DNA from: Taklimakanibacter lacteus
GTDB taxonomy: Bacteria; Pseudomonadota; Alphaproteobacteria; Rhizobiales; Aestuariivirgaceae
Direction of reading: 5' to 3'
DNA: 64,000 nucleotides
Assembly (NCBI GenBank): GCA_003576695.1
Contig: QOZQ01000008.1
Span: forward strand, 1-64,000
A program made the translations under genes and the position numbers. This document shows positions 36,877-44,788 of this stretch, one piece after another. Positions within the stretch are counted from its first letter, which is position 1. The number at the start of each line of letters is the position of its first letter. The notes under the pieces are model-generated. The model ran no database searches. It had not been told where the DNA came from and was given only the letters and a program-made list of their open reading frames with translations.

Positions 36877-37899
36877 TCAATCCTCTTCGGCCGGAGCATC
36901 TTTCGTGCCGGGACGATCGAAGAACGCCTTGACGGCATCGAACATGACGCCCTTGGTGCCCGCATCACCGCCCTTGTTCCAGATCGCTTCGAACTTTTCC
37001 CTGTTCTTCTTGAACGCCGCGATCCGCGACGCCGGATCAGCCGGATACATGAGGGCGAGCAGAGCCCGGTCGCCGGCCGAAACCCGTGTGCTCTCCCTTG
37101 CCACGAAGCATTTGCTCTTGGCGCCCTTTCTGTAGAAATCCGCCGGGAACTGATAGAGCATCACCGATTTCCTGTCGAACTTCGTCAGCTGAAGGTCTTC
37201 GCCGGAGGCCTGACGGAGATTCCAGTCGATGGTTTCCTTGGTCCAGTTGTTCGGCGGGCCTTGCAGGTAGCTGTAGACGCGTTTCCAATTGTACTCGTCA
37301 TCGCAGCCACCCTTTGGGTTCTGGTGCTCATGCTCGATGCCGAGCGCATGGCCGAATTCATGCCGGACAGTGCCCTTCCCGTAGTCGGAGAGCTGGGTGA
37401 TCCCGAGATAGCCGCCGAGATTGAGCGACGGTTCGTTTTGCGCGGCAAAGACGACGCTGTTCTGGCCTATATGCGACCAGTAGCCGTCCTTGCTGAAAGA
37501 TACGCGGATCTGCATTTCGGCGCCGCTGCCGTCCGGCTGGCAGCTGCGCCGCTTGCCGGGCTTGCCGAAATCGAGCCTGATCGAAGTGGTTTCGGCGGCC
37601 CATTCGCTGGCGGCATTGGCCACTGCATCGCGCAGGGCCTGACTGCCCTCGAAGAAGCACACGCGCAGCTTGGGATAATTCGGCCCCCAGAGCGTGGTGT
37701 TGCGATAGATGCCCTTGGCCTGCTCCGAATCGTCAAGCTTCTCGAGCGCCTGCTGATACTGCAGCATGCGCTTGACATATTCCGCCGGAAGCCCGTCGCG
37801 CGCCAGCAACCGCTCCTTCTCCGTCGCCGACGCACCGCCTGCCGCCGACAGCGCGATCACCGCCGCGACCAACCATTTAGAGAAAGCTGACGCCGTCAT
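36877..37899 (-). CDS. Secreted metzincin-type zinc metalloprotease, paralogue 1
   Basis: 340 aa with a signal peptide (LVAAVIALSAAGGASATE). The zinc motif is HEFGHALGIEHEH with H180, E181, H184 and H190, and a Met-turn SVMLYQFP follows about 70 residues later; both are hallmarks of metzincins (astacin or matrixin-like). Cysteines (CFFEGSQALRDAV, KRRSCQPDGSG, GGCDDEYNW, KCFVARE) suggest disulfides, which fits export. The C-terminus is acidic (APAEED). About 58 bp upstream of the CHASE2 gene on the same strand. All catalytic residues are present. Confidence 0.88.
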   Translation of the reverse strand: MTASAFSKWLVAAVIALSAAGGASATEKERLLARDGLPAEYVKRMLQYQQALEKLDDSEQAKGIYRNTTLWGPNYPKLRVCFFEGSQALRDAVANAASEWAAETTSIRLDFGKPGKRRSCQPDGSGAEMQIRVSFSKDGYWSHIGQNSVVFAAQNEPSLNLGGYLGITQLSDYGKGTVRHEFGHALGIEHEHQNPKGGCDDEYNWKRVYSYLQGPPNNWTKETIDWNLRQASGEDLQLTKFDRKSVMLYQFPADFYRKGAKSKCFVARESTRVSAGDRALLALMYPADPASRIAAFKKNREKFEAIWNKGGDAGTKGVMFDAVKAFFDRPGTKDAPAEED

Positions 37900-37963
37900 T
37901 CACCCGTTCTCCCGCGATGAAGTTGAAGGCAGAAATTCGAGAATTCAGTTGCCCCACACAAAC

Positions 37964-37987
37964 GGGCCGGCGGTTTCCCGCCGGCCC
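37964..37987 (-). terminator. Rho-independent-type hairpin between metalloprotease paralogues 2 and 1
   Basis: A perfect 10-bp stem GGGCCGGCGG/CCGCCGGCCC with a 4-base loop. Read on the minus strand it lies 19 bases after the paralogue-2 stop and is followed by GTTTGTG. It should end most paralogue-2 transcripts before paralogue 1. Confidence 0.7.
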
Positions 37988-38005
37988 TTCACATCGCCAA
38001 GCCGA

Positions 38006-39034
38006 TCAATCCTCTTCGGCCGGAGCGTCCTTGGTGCCAGGGCGATCGAAGAAGGCCTTGACGGCGTCGAACATCACGCCCTTGGTGCCGGCGTCACCAC
38101 CGTCCTTGTTCCAGATCGCCTCGAACTTGTCCTTGTTCTCCTTGAAGTTCTCGAGGCGCGAGGCCGCGTTGGCCGGATACATGGCGGCGGCCAGAGCACG
38201 GTCGCCGCCCGAGATCTGCGAATTCGGCGCCGGCACGAAGCACTTGCTCTTGGCGCCTTTCTTGTAGAAATCGGACGGGAACTGGTAGAGCATGACCGAG
38301 TTCTTGTCGAACTTGGTCATCTGCAGATCCTCGCCCGAGGCCTGCCTGAGGTTCCAGTCGATCGTCTCCTTGGTCCAGTTGTTCGGCGGGCCTTCCAGAT
38401 ACTGGTAGATCAGTTTCCAGTTATATTCGTTGTCACAGCCGCCCTTGGGATTCTGGTGCTCATGCTCGATGCCGAGCGCATGGCCGAATTCATGGCGGAT
38501 GGTGCCGATCTCATAATCGGAGAGCTGGTCCGGCGACACATTCATGAAGCCGCCGAGATTGAGGGACGGATCCTTCTGCTCGACGAACACCACGCTGTTC
38601 TGGCCGACCTGCGACCAGTAGCCTTCCTGGCTGAAGGACACACGGATCTGCATTTCATTACCGTTCCCGGGCTGGCAGGTGCGCCGCTTGCCGGGCTTGC
38701 CGAAATCGAGCCGGATCGAATTGTCTTCCGCCATCCACTCCTTGGCGACATTGGCCACCACCTCGCGCAGGGCCTGGCTGCCTTCGAAGAAGCAGACACG
38801 CAGCTTGGGATAGTTGGGCCCCCACAGCGAGCTGTTGCGGAAGATGCCCTTCGCCTGCTCGGAATCATCGAGCTTGTCGAGCGCCGCCTGGTACTGCTTG
38901 ATGCGCTTGATGTATTTTTCCGGGAGGCCGTCGCGCGCCAGCAGCGGATTCTTCTCCGCCGCGACCGCACCTGTTGCCGCCGCAGCGGCAATCACCGACG
39001 CGAACATCCATTTTGAAACGCCTAACGCCGTCAT
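38006..39034 (-). CDS. Secreted metzincin-type zinc metalloprotease, paralogue 2
   Basis: 342 aa and closely similar to paralogue 1. Signal peptide MFASVIAAAAATGAVAAEKN, zinc motif HEFGHALGIEHEH with H181, E182, H185 and H191, Met-turn SVMLYQFP and C-terminus APAEED. ATG at 39034 has AAGGAGA nine bases upstream. Differences from paralogue 1 are spread over the whole protein. The region upstream carries a shared promoter-like block (39307-39347) and a 57-codon remnant frame. Predicted secreted and active; substrate unknown. Confidence 0.88.
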   Translation of the reverse strand: MTALGVSKWMFASVIAAAAATGAVAAEKNPLLARDGLPEKYIKRIKQYQAALDKLDDSEQAKGIFRNSSLWGPNYPKLRVCFFEGSQALREVVANVAKEWMAEDNSIRLDFGKPGKRRTCQPGNGNEMQIRVSFSQEGYWSQVGQNSVVFVEQKDPSLNLGGFMNVSPDQLSDYEIGTIRHEFGHALGIEHEHQNPKGGCDNEYNWKLIYQYLEGPPNNWTKETIDWNLRQASGEDLQMTKFDKNSVMLYQFPSDFYKKGAKSKCFVPAPNSQISGGDRALAAAMYPANAASRLENFKENKDKFEAIWNKDGGDAGTKGVMFDAVKAFFDRPGTKDAPAEED

Positions 39035-39062
39035 GCACTCAGTCTCCTTCGGTTGGACTCGA

Positions 39063-39236
39063 TCACATTTCAAATAAAGTCTGGTTGCCGTCATCAGGGT
39101 TGCGCGGCAAGTCGGTAATCATCCAGTGATTCCAGCGAGTTCGAGAGGACCGGTCCCAATGCCCCGGGGATCGGGCATCCCATATGGTAGCCAGCGCCAC
39201 GGGTCCGCTTACCCTGGCCAGCCTCAAGACCGACAT
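39063..39236 (-). pseudogene. Decayed 5' end of a fourth metalloprotease copy (or leader peptide)
   Basis: A 57-codon frame begins MSVLRLARVS, almost the same as the start MSGLRLARIS of metalloprotease paralogue 3 at 40688. Similarity ends after about 10-16 codons, and the rest of the frame (e.g. WDARSPGHWDRSSRTRWNHW) has no match. The DNA upstream also resembles that of paralogue 3, including a 41-bp block at the same distance. It ends 29 bp before paralogue 2. The simplest reading is a remnant of a lost copy; a translated leader for paralogue 2 is the alternative. Confidence 0.5.
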
Positions 39237-39306
39237 GCATTACTCCCTGTAGGAACTCCCCCCGGACCAGGCGAATCTAGCACAGGGGGCCATCGCGTTA
39301 AAATAG

Positions 39307-39347
39307 TTATCGCAGCGGAAGGTGGTAAAACTGCGATGACAACGCGT
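39307..39347 (-). promoter_or_regulatory. Conserved 41-bp upstream block, copy A
   Basis: Matches copy B (40752-40792) at 35 of 41 bases, with a core TTATCGCAGCGGAAG then TGGT and CTGCG. It contains a CGCAG..CTGCG dyad. It lies 71 bp before the start of the remnant frame and about 270 bp before paralogue 2. No frame connects it to a gene, so it is probably a promoter or operator conserved after duplication. Confidence 0.6.
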
Positions 39348-39439
39348 CAAATTCGGGCGAGTTCATGGCGCCGAGCACCGGCCCTTCGCCGGCATCTTTG
39401 ATTGTCGGCAAAAAGGGAGCAACATGAACCGGCGAGGAA
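39348..39439. other. Short non-coding stretch upstream of the small gene at 39440
   Basis: Together with 39237-39306 this makes up the non-coding interval on either side of copy A. No gene was found in it. It must carry the promoter of the small plus-strand gene, if that gene is real. Confidence 0.4.
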
Positions 39440-39691
39440 ATGGAGCGACATTCCGTGGATATCCGCGATATCGATTCCTGCCTGCCGTCCAGGCTTCACC
39501 CTTTCAGTCGCCAGGTGCTCGAGATTTACCTTATGGGCCACATGACGACCGAGGAGTTCCGGCGCTGGTTCCATATGCCGAACTCGGACTATCTGATGCT
39601 GGGCGACTGTATCGCACAGAAGGTCGACCCGAATTACATTCCCGAAGCCAAACTGCCGCCGTCGATCACCTTGCGGACCAAACCGCTTTAA
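39440..39691 (+). CDS. Small protein (83 aa) of unknown function
   Basis: Reads MERHSVDIRDIDSCLPSRLH and continues with FSRQVLEIYLMGHMTTEEFR and RWFHMPNSDYLMLGDCIAQK. Amphipathic, charged-helix composition supports coding. GGAG nine bases before a GTG at 39455 suggests that the protein may start there (MDIRDIDSCLPS). It ends 7 bp before the convergent stop of metalloprotease paralogue 3. It sits within the metalloprotease cluster, but nothing in the sequence ties it to protease function. Confidence 0.55.
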   Translation: MERHSVDIRDIDSCLPSRLHPFSRQVLEIYLMGHMTTEEFRRWFHMPNSDYLMLGDCIAQKVDPNYIPEAKLPPSITLRTKPL

Positions 39692-39698
39692 GCGCCGG

Positions 39699-40688
39699 TC
39701 ACTTGCCGCCGAAATAGGCCCGCATGACGTCGCGAGCCGCCTGGCGCTTGCTCTTGCCGGCCTTGTCGGCGATCTCCTGAAAGGCGGCTTTCTTCTTCCG
39801 GAAGGCCTCGGCCCGCTTTGCCCCCTTGGCGGGATAAAGGCCGGCCATTGCGGCATGATCGCCCGCCGAGACATCCCGATTATATTGCTTGATGAAACAG
39901 GGGCTGGCCGCCCCTTTTACAAAGAACTTCTCGGGATAGGGCTCGAGCATGACGGATTTCGCATCGAACTCGCTGGCGACCAGATCGGGCCCCGACTGCA
40001 TGATGATGGCAGGTATCGGTATTATCCAGGTCAACGGCCCGTCCAGACCACTCCCCTGGGCCTCGATGTACTTCCAGTCGAACTCCTCTTGGCAGCGGCC
40101 ATTCGCCAGCAGCTGCTCATGCAGCAGCCCCAAAGCGTGACCGAAGCTATGCAGGATGATGGCGCGCTCATTGCCCTGACCGAGCTTGGCGGGCTCCATC
40201 CTGTCAAAGCCCTCGAGATTGAGCGACGGTTCATTCTGGCCGGCGAGGACAACCGCGTTCTGGCCGGTATGCGACCAGTAGCCGGGAGCGTCATAGGAAA
40301 TGCGGATCTGGTTCTCGCGCGTGCCGGCGGAGCATTTCCGCGGCTTATGCTCATTGCCGAAATCGAGCTTGAGACCGACATCGCGGGTGATCCACTCACC
40401 CGCCACCTTGGCGATAGCGGCATTCGTTTCCGGTGAGCCGCCGAAGAAACAGACCCTGAGCTTTGCATAGCTTGGCGGCCATACCATCAGCTGCGAGTAG
40501 AGGCTGCGCGCAGCATCGGAATTATCCAGGGAATTCAATCTTTTTTGCTGCTCTGCCAGACGGCTGAGCTGGGCCTTCGGCGGCCCGCCGGTCCCGACAT
40601 GGCCGCCATCGCCCCACGCCTGCCCCGCCAGAAACACTGCAACTGCCATTGCGGCGGCGGATATCCGCGCCAGCCTCAAACCAGACAT
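39699..40688 (-). CDS. Secreted metzincin-like protein lacking the catalytic glutamate, paralogue 3
   Basis: 329 aa with a signal peptide (ISAAAMAVAVFLAGQAWGDG). It shares the fold of paralogues 1 and 2: LRVCFFGGSPETNAAIAKVA, GYWSHTGQNAVVLAGQNEPS, and SVMLEPYPEKFFVKGA at the Met-turn. The zinc motif reads HSFGHALGLLHEQ: H180, H184 and H190 remain but the catalytic Glu is Ser181. It should still bind zinc yet not cleave peptides by the usual route. ATG at 40688 has CGGAG six bases upstream. It is more divergent than the other two, so the loss is not recent. It could act as a decoy or a binding protein. Confidence 0.85.
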   Translation of the reverse strand: MSGLRLARISAAAMAVAVFLAGQAWGDGGHVGTGGPPKAQLSRLAEQQKRLNSLDNSDAARSLYSQLMVWPPSYAKLRVCFFGGSPETNAAIAKVAGEWITRDVGLKLDFGNEHKPRKCSAGTRENQIRISYDAPGYWSHTGQNAVVLAGQNEPSLNLEGFDRMEPAKLGQGNERAIILHSFGHALGLLHEQLLANGRCQEEFDWKYIEAQGSGLDGPLTWIIPIPAIIMQSGPDLVASEFDAKSVMLEPYPEKFFVKGAASPCFIKQYNRDVSAGDHAAMAGLYPAKGAKRAEAFRKKKAAFQEIADKAGKSKRQAARDVMRAYFGGK

Positions 40689-40751
40689 GCCGTACTCCGT
40701 GTTGAATTGCCGGGATAAATCTAACACGCTGAAAAACAGTGCAAAACAAAC

Positions 40752-40792
40752 TTATCGCAGCGGAAGATGGTGAATCTGCGCTGGCAAGGCGT
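40752..40792 (-). promoter_or_regulatory. Conserved 41-bp upstream block, copy B
   Basis: Copy B of the block at 39307-39347, 64 bp upstream of the paralogue 3 start. It sits in the divergent interval with cysK and could also affect that gene. The conserved CGCAG..CTGCG dyad is a candidate operator. Confidence 0.6.
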
Positions 40793-40889
40793 TCTTTCCA
40801 TGCCGGGACGCCCCTAAAGCGATCTTCCGTGCGCCAACGGGACCTGTTATCGGTTCGTCCCTGCAGTTTTTAAGTCCGTCGGAGAATTC

Positions 40890-41936
40890 ATGGATATCAA
40901 GCCGGATGTCATCGCCGCGATCGGCAACACCCCCCTGATCAAGCTGAAGAAGGCCTCCGAGCTGACCGGCTGCACCATTCTCGGCAAGGCCGAATTCATG
41001 AATCCCGGCCAGTCGGTGAAGGACCGGGCCGCGCTCTTCATCATCAATGACGCGATCGCCCGGGGCGAGTTGCGCCCAGGCGGCACCATCGTCGAAGGCA
41101 CGGCCGGCAATACCGGCATCGGCCTCGCCGTCGTCGCCAATGCAATGGGCTTCAAGACTGTGATCGTCATTCCGGTGACCCAGAGCCAGGAGAAAAAGGA
41201 CACGCTGCGCCTGCTCGGCGCCGAGCTGGTAGAGGTCCCCGCCGTCGCCTACAAGAATCCTAACAACTATGTGAAATATTCCGGCCGTCTTGCCCAAGCC
41301 CTGGCCAAGACCACCCCCGAAGGCGCCATCTGGGCGAACCAGTTCGACAACATCGCCAACCGCCGAGCCCATGTCGAGACCACGGCGCCGGAAATCTGGC
41401 AGCAGACCGATGGCAGGATCGATGGCTTTGTTTCCGCCGTCGGATCGGGCGGCACGCTGGGCGGCGTGAGCGACGGCCTCAAGGCCAGGAACAAGAACAT
41501 CCGTATCGCCCTTGCCGATCCCTTAGGCGCGGCGCTCTACAGCTATTACAAGACCGGCGAGCTCAAGGCGGAAGGCTCCTCCATCACCGAAGGCATCGGC
41601 CAGGGCCGCATCACCAAGAATATCGAGGGCGCCAAGGTCGACGACGCTTTCCAGATTCCGGATACGGAGGCGATCCCGATCGTCTTCGATCTCCTGAAGG
41701 AGGAAGGCCTGTGTCTCGGCGGCTCGACCGGCATCAATGTCGCCGGCGCCATCCGCCTCGCCAGGCAGATGGGACCCGGCCACACGATCGTGACGCTGCT
41801 GTGCGACTATGGCACGCGCTACCAGTCCAAACTGTTCAACCCCGAATTCCTACGCGAGAAGGGCCTGCCGGTTCCGGACTGGCTCGAGGAGCATGTGCCG
41901 AGCGTGCCGGGCGTGTTCGAAGACGTGACGGCCTGA
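40890..41936 (+). CDS. cysK: Cysteine synthase A
   Basis: 348-aa PLP enzyme converting O-acetylserine and sulfide to cysteine. PLP lysine K44 in NPGQSVKDRAAL, phosphate-binding EGTAGNTGIGLAVVANA, and VSAVGSGGTLGGVSDGLKAR. The C-terminal LCLGGSTGINVAGAIRLARQ segment carries the serine that contacts the PLP ring nitrogen. It is longer than the usual 310-320 aa because of C-terminal sequence (LPVPDWLEEHVPSVPGVFED), a feature of a subgroup in proteobacteria. Its stop overlaps the AlaX start (TGATG), so they are co-translated. Confidence 0.92.
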   Translation: MDIKPDVIAAIGNTPLIKLKKASELTGCTILGKAEFMNPGQSVKDRAALFIINDAIARGELRPGGTIVEGTAGNTGIGLAVVANAMGFKTVIVIPVTQSQEKKDTLRLLGAELVEVPAVAYKNPNNYVKYSGRLAQALAKTTPEGAIWANQFDNIANRRAHVETTAPEIWQQTDGRIDGFVSAVGSGGTLGGVSDGLKARNKNIRIALADPLGAALYSYYKTGELKAEGSSITEGIGQGRITKNIEGAKVDDAFQIPDTEAIPIVFDLLKEEGLCLGGSTGINVAGAIRLARQMGPGHTIVTLLCDYGTRYQSKLFNPEFLREKGLPVPDWLEEHVPSVPGVFEDVTA

Positions 41937-42652
41937 TGACTGCCCTCCTCTTTCGCGACGACGCCTATCGCCAGTCCTGCGAAGCCAAGGTCATCGGCAT
42001 CAATGAGCGCGGCGGCATCATCCTCGACCAGACGGTGTTCTACCCGACGGCCGGCGGGCAGCCGGGCGACAAGGGCACCCTTGTCGTCGATGGCTCGCCC
42101 ATCGCGATCGCCACGACCGTCTATGACGAGACGAAGAACGCCGTGCATGTGCCGGCCGCACCCGTGACGCTCGCGCCCGGGACATCGGTCTCGGCCGAGC
42201 TCGATTGGGCGAACCGCTTCCGCAACATGCGCTGCCATTCGCTGATGCATCTGCTCTGCGCCGCCGTGCCCTTTCCGGTGACGGGAAGCGCCCTCACCGA
42301 GGATGGCGGGCGCATCGATTTCGACATCCCGGAAGGCCACATACCGATCAAGGATGAGCTGGCGGCGAAGATCAACGGCTGGATCAGCGAGGATCACCCG
42401 ATCACGACGCGCTGGATCGCCGAAGAGGAGCTCGACGCCAATCCCTCGCTCGTCCGCACCCTGTGGGTCAAGCCGCCGCGCGGCTCGGGACGTATCCGCC
42501 TCGTCGCGATCGGCGAGAATGATTCCGTCGACCTGCAGCCCTGCGGCGGCACGCATCTGAGATCGACCGGCGCCATCGGCCCCGTCGTCGTCGCCAAGAT
42601 CGAGAACAAGGGCAAGATGAACCGCCGCATAAGGCTTGCCTTCGCGAGCTGA
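41936..42652 (+). CDS. alaX: Alanyl-tRNA editing protein (AlaX type)
   Basis: 238 aa, a free-standing version of the AlaRS editing domain that deacylates mischarged Ser- or Gly-tRNA-Ala. Zinc ligands are the HxxxH pair H101/H105 in MRCHSLMHLLCAA and the CxxxH pair C203/H207 in CGGTH. The N-terminal YPTAGGQPGDKGTL segment is typical. ATG overlaps the cysK stop by one base. It forms a run with cysK and sseA on the same strand, a combination that links sulfur metabolism with editing only loosely. Confidence 0.9.
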   Translation: MTALLFRDDAYRQSCEAKVIGINERGGIILDQTVFYPTAGGQPGDKGTLVVDGSPIAIATTVYDETKNAVHVPAAPVTLAPGTSVSAELDWANRFRNMRCHSLMHLLCAAVPFPVTGSALTEDGGRIDFDIPEGHIPIKDELAAKINGWISEDHPITTRWIAEEELDANPSLVRTLWVKPPRGSGRIRLVAIGENDSVDLQPCGGTHLRSTGAIGPVVVAKIENKGKMNRRIRLAFAS

Positions 42653-42669
42653 TATCCATCGGAGTGATC

Positions 42670-43527
42670 ATGTCGCCTTATGTCGTATCCACCGAGTGGC
42701 TGGCCGAGCGTCTCGCGGCCCCCGATATCGCGATCATCGACGCGTCCTGGCATCTGCCGGCGGCGAAACGCGACGCCAAGGCCGAATTCCAGGCGGCGCG
42801 CATTCCCGGCGCCCGGTTCTTCGACATCGATGACATTTCCGATACCGCCACAACGCTTCCCCATATGCTGCCGAGTGCCGAAAAATTCGCTTCCCGCATG
42901 CGCAGGCTCGGCATCGGCGACGGCAAGAAAGTGATCGCCTATGACACCGCCGGGCTCTTCTCGGCGGCGCGCGCCTGGTGGATGTTCCGCGTCTTCGGCC
43001 ATGACGACGTCGCGGTGCTCGACGGCGGATTTCCCAAATGGAAGGCCGAAGGCCGGCCGATCGATGAGGATCCGCCCGGCAAGCCGCAGGAGCGGCATTT
43101 CTCCGCCCGCTTCCAGTCGATGATGGTGCGCGACAAGGCGGAGATGCTGGCCAACCTCAAGACCGGCAAGAGCCAGGTTGCCGATGCGCGCTCTCCCGGC
43201 CGCTTCACCGGCCAGGAGCCTGAGCCCCGTCCCGGCGTGCGGTCCGGCCACATTCCGGGCGCGAACAATGTCCACTATGCGACCTTGCTCAAGCCCGACG
43301 GCACGCTGAAATCAGTGGATGCCATCGCCAAGGCCTTCGCCGACGCCGGCATCGACGTGAAGCAGCCGGTCATCACCTCCTGCGGCTCAGGCGTAACGGC
43401 AGCGATACTGAGCCTCGGCCTCACTTTGATCGGCGCCAGGGATCATGCGCTCTATGACGGCTCATGGAGCGAATGGGGCGCTGCCGCCGACACGCCGGTC
43501 GAGACCGGCACCGCCAAACCTCGTTGA
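42670..43527 (+). CDS. sseA: 3-mercaptopyruvate sulfurtransferase (rhodanese family)
   Basis: 285 aa with two rhodanese domains. Domain 1 includes AAFQAARIPGARFFDID-type sequence, and domain 2 carries the active-site loop TSCGSGVTAAILSLG with Cys238 (CGSGVT matches the mercaptopyruvate type rather than thiosulfate CRKGVT). It transfers sulfur from 3-mercaptopyruvate to an acceptor such as cyanide or thiols. ATG at 42670 has a GGAG upstream. Follows alaX by 17 bp; the cluster cysK-alaX-sseA fits cysteine metabolism. Confidence 0.9.
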   Translation: MSPYVVSTEWLAERLAAPDIAIIDASWHLPAAKRDAKAEFQAARIPGARFFDIDDISDTATTLPHMLPSAEKFASRMRRLGIGDGKKVIAYDTAGLFSAARAWWMFRVFGHDDVAVLDGGFPKWKAEGRPIDEDPPGKPQERHFSARFQSMMVRDKAEMLANLKTGKSQVADARSPGRFTGQEPEPRPGVRSGHIPGANNVHYATLLKPDGTLKSVDAIAKAFADAGIDVKQPVITSCGSGVTAAILSLGLTLIGARDHALYDGSWSEWGAAADTPVETGTAKPR

Positions 43528-43540
43528 ATGTGAGACACTG

Positions 43541-44770
43541 ATGACACATGCAGATCTTCTCGACCGCTATGCCCGCCTGATCGTCCGCTCCGGCCTCAAT
43601 ATCGCTCCCGGCCAGGAACTCGTCGTGACGGCACCGGTCGAAGCGCTCCCGCTGGTGCGCCGTGTCACCGAGCACGCCTATCGTGCCGGCGCGACGCTGG
43701 TCACGACCCTCTATGGCGACGATGTCACGACGCTGGCGCGCTACCAGCACGCACCCGACGAAAGCTTCGACAAGGCGACCGGCTGGCTGTTCGACGGCAT
43801 GGCCACCGCCTTCAAGGCAGGCGCGGCGCGGCTCGCCATCATCGGCGAGGACCCTGCCCTGCTCGCCGGCCAGGATGTGGACAAGGTGGCAAGGGCCAAT
43901 CGCGCACGCTCGAAGGCCTATCGCCCGGCGCTCGAGCTGATCGCGGGCCATGCGATCAACTGGTGTGTCGTGGCAGCGGCGACGGCGCCCTGGGCCCGAT
44001 CGGTCTTCCCCGATTTGCCCGCGGACGCCGCGCTCGAAAAGCTTTGGAATGCGATTTTCGCCTGCAGCCGGGCCGACCAGCCCGATCCGGTCGCCGCCTG
44101 GGTCGAGCACTCGCGCAATCTTCGTCAGCGTACGGAGCTCCTCAATGCGAAGCGCTATGCGGCGCTCAGCTATCGCGGCCCCGGCACCGACCTCACCATC
44201 GGCCTCGTCGACGGCCATGTCTGGAAGGGCGGAGAGTCGCTCTCGCGCAACGGCATCACCTGCAATGCCAACATCCCGACCGAAGAGGTCTTCACCATGC
44301 CGCACCGGGCCAGAGTCGATGGCACGGTCTCGGCCACCAAGCCATTGTCCTACCAGGGCACCTTCATCGACGGCATAAGGGTGCGCTTCGAAGCGGGGCG
44401 CATCGTCGAAGCCCATGCCGACAAGGGCGGCGATGTCTTCGCCAACATGATCGCGACCGATGAAGGGGCCGCGCGCCTCGGCGAAGTGGCGCTGGTGCCG
44501 CATTCTTCGCCCATCGCCAGAAGCGGCATCGTCTTCAACAACACCTTGTTCGACGAGAATGCGGCGAGCCACATCGCCGTCGGCCAGTCCTATACCGACA
44601 CGATGAAGAACGGTTCGACCCTGAGCGCCGAGGCGCTGGCTTCGGCCGGCGCCAATGCCAGCCTCATCCATGTCGACTGGATGATCGGATCGGGCGAGCT
44701 TGATATCGATGGCGTGCTCGCCAATGGCGCGAAGGAGCCTCTCATGCGCAAGGGCGATTGGGCCGCCTAG
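43541..44770 (+). CDS. M29-family aminopeptidase
   Basis: 409 aa, matching the thermophilic aminopeptidase (M29, AmpS/PepS) family. Metal ligands are in ANIPTEEVFTMPHRARVDGT (two Glu residues), EVALVPHSSPIARSGIVFNN and TLFDENAASHIAVGQ, and the C-terminus IHVDWMIGSGELDIDGV is conserved. The enzyme removes N-terminal residues from peptides using Co2+/Zn2+. ATG at 43541 is 13 bp after the sseA stop, probably same operon. Not secreted. Confidence 0.92.
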   Translation: MTHADLLDRYARLIVRSGLNIAPGQELVVTAPVEALPLVRRVTEHAYRAGATLVTTLYGDDVTTLARYQHAPDESFDKATGWLFDGMATAFKAGAARLAIIGEDPALLAGQDVDKVARANRARSKAYRPALELIAGHAINWCVVAAATAPWARSVFPDLPADAALEKLWNAIFACSRADQPDPVAAWVEHSRNLRQRTELLNAKRYAALSYRGPGTDLTIGLVDGHVWKGGESLSRNGITCNANIPTEEVFTMPHRARVDGTVSATKPLSYQGTFIDGIRVRFEAGRIVEAHADKGGDVFANMIATDEGAARLGEVALVPHSSPIARSGIVFNNTLFDENAASHIAVGQSYTDTMKNGSTLSAEALASAGANASLIHVDWMIGSGELDIDGVLANGAKEPLMRKGDWAA

Positions 44771-44788
44771 TATCCACGCTCAGGCAAG

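Noticed and set aside
27552..40688. Classical anti-phage island (CBASS, retron, gasdermin or type III CRISPR-caspase)
   Set aside because: There is no nucleotidyltransferase, reverse transcriptase, gasdermin, Cas protein or nuclease, and the caspases carry signal peptides, which does not fit a cytoplasmic abortive-infection trigger.
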